This document shows positions 5,518 through 5,854 of a DNA stretch of 5,854 nucleotides, one piece after another. The position numbers and the translations under genes were made by a program. Under the pieces are notes generated by a model, which worked only from the letters and a program-made list of their open reading frames with translations, made no database searches and was not told the DNA's origin. Position 1 is the stretch's first letter. Each line of letters opens with the position of its first letter. Source of the stretch: Candidatus Hydrothermota bacterium (GTDB lineage Bacteria > Hydrothermota > Hydrothermia > UBA1063). The stretch lies in the NCBI GenBank assembly GCA_003644895.1, contig QNDO01000104.1, forward strand, positions 1-5,854. Reading direction: 5' to 3'.

Positions 5518-5854
5518 ATGAATAGGGATGTTCTAATGAGGGATGAAGTAACGGGTTTGTATAATAGACGGTATTTTAACGAGTTATTATTTGCTGAATT
5601 CAAACGGTATGAAAGGTATAAAACTCCCTTTTCGATTGTGATACTGGAAATAAAAGAAAAAGGTAGAGAGAACTTCGACCAGAAATTAACTTTCTGGGGG
5701 AATCTTTTGAAAAGATTTTCGAGAGAATCTGATATTCTGGCAAGATTTGGTGTGCATAAATTTGCCGTGTTACTTCCTGATACTACCTCGAACATTGTAA
5801 AAACTTGGGAACAAAGAATTTTAAGTCATATGACTGACGAAGAAGCTATAACGC
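5518..5854 (+). CDS. Degenerate GGDEF-domain protein, C-terminally truncated by the window edge
   Basis: This reading frame of 112 codons continues past the right edge. It carries the opening of a GGDEF (diguanylate cyclase-fold) domain: DEVTGLYNRRYFNELL (9-24), a helix ending RYERYKTPFSIVILEI (30-45), and later SDILARFGVHKFAVLLPDT (71-89), which aligns with the usual D-x-x-x-R-x-GGDEF-x-x-L-L-P strand. The active signature is replaced by GVHKF (78-82), the first metal-binding Asp is E44, and the FKxxND and GHxxGD region is missing, with about 7 residues fewer than normal. It is therefore very unlikely to be a diguanylate cyclase; a c-di-GMP/GTP-binding, scaffold or other role is possible. 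There is no N-terminal sensor domain in this frame, since the frame is closed by TAG at 5458. ATG 5518 is the longest start but lacks a ribosome site; ATG 5536 (residue 7) has AGGG 8 bases upstream and is at least as likely. It is divergent from the MarR operon and shares its control region. Confidence 0.8.
   Translation, partial: MNRDVLMRDEVTGLYNRRYFNELLFAEFKRYERYKTPFSIVILEIKEKGRENFDQKLTFWGNLLKRFSRESDILARFGVHKFAVLLPDTTSNIVKTWEQRILSHMTDEEAIT

Noticed and set aside
5472..5795. 107-codon minus-strand open frame at the right end
   Set aside because: It lies antisense to the GGDEF-like gene, whose frame has clear family motifs. The antisense protein shows no recognisable motif and would run through the divergent promoter region.
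5518..5854. Active diguanylate cyclase
   Set aside because: GVHKF replaces GGDEF, and the metal-binding Asp and the FKxxND/GHxxGD region are absent.

Overview
The window is AT-rich bacterial DNA with tightly packed genes, Shine-Dalgarno-type ribosome sites and sigma70-like promoter boxes. The organism cannot be fixed from the sequence. The gene set (a DUF401 membrane protein beside a heterodimeric ABC exporter with one degenerate ATP site, as in Thermotoga TM287/288) and the Lys/Glu/Ile-rich proteins would suit a Thermotogota member or a thermophilic or anaerobic Firmicute-like bacterium. That placement is inference only.

Most of the window is one minus-strand operon, read from right to left: a MarR-family regulator (5417-4995), a DUF401 polytopic membrane protein (4998-3853), an ABC exporter half-transporter with a canonical LSGGQ signature but a degenerate Walker B (3851-2124), and a second half-transporter with the converse pattern and a roughly 100-residue extracellular insertion (2134-89). 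The junctions are a 4-base ATGA overlap, a 1-base gap and an 11-base overlap, so the genes are almost certainly co-transcribed and translationally coupled. The two ABC proteins should pair as one exporter of the LmrCD / BmrCD / TM287-288 type, with MarR as a ligand-responsive autorepressor. DUF401 has no established function; here it is probably a second transporter under the same control.

A 100-base divergent intergenic region (5418-5517) separates the operon from a plus-strand gene that runs off the right edge. That gene starts directly at a GGDEF-like domain, but its signature is GVHKF and the metal- and nucleotide-binding loop is shortened, so it should not make c-di-GMP. The intergenic region holds sigma70-like promoters for both directions and a 17-bp inverted repeat (5471-5487). 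The repeat fills the spacer of one operon promoter and overlaps the -35 box of the divergent promoter, so it is a good candidate for the MarR operator. At the left edge, bases 1-88 hold a weak 6-bp-arm inverted repeat and possibly the first codons of another minus-strand gene. No RNA genes, insertion sequences, CRISPR arrays or convincing terminators were seen.
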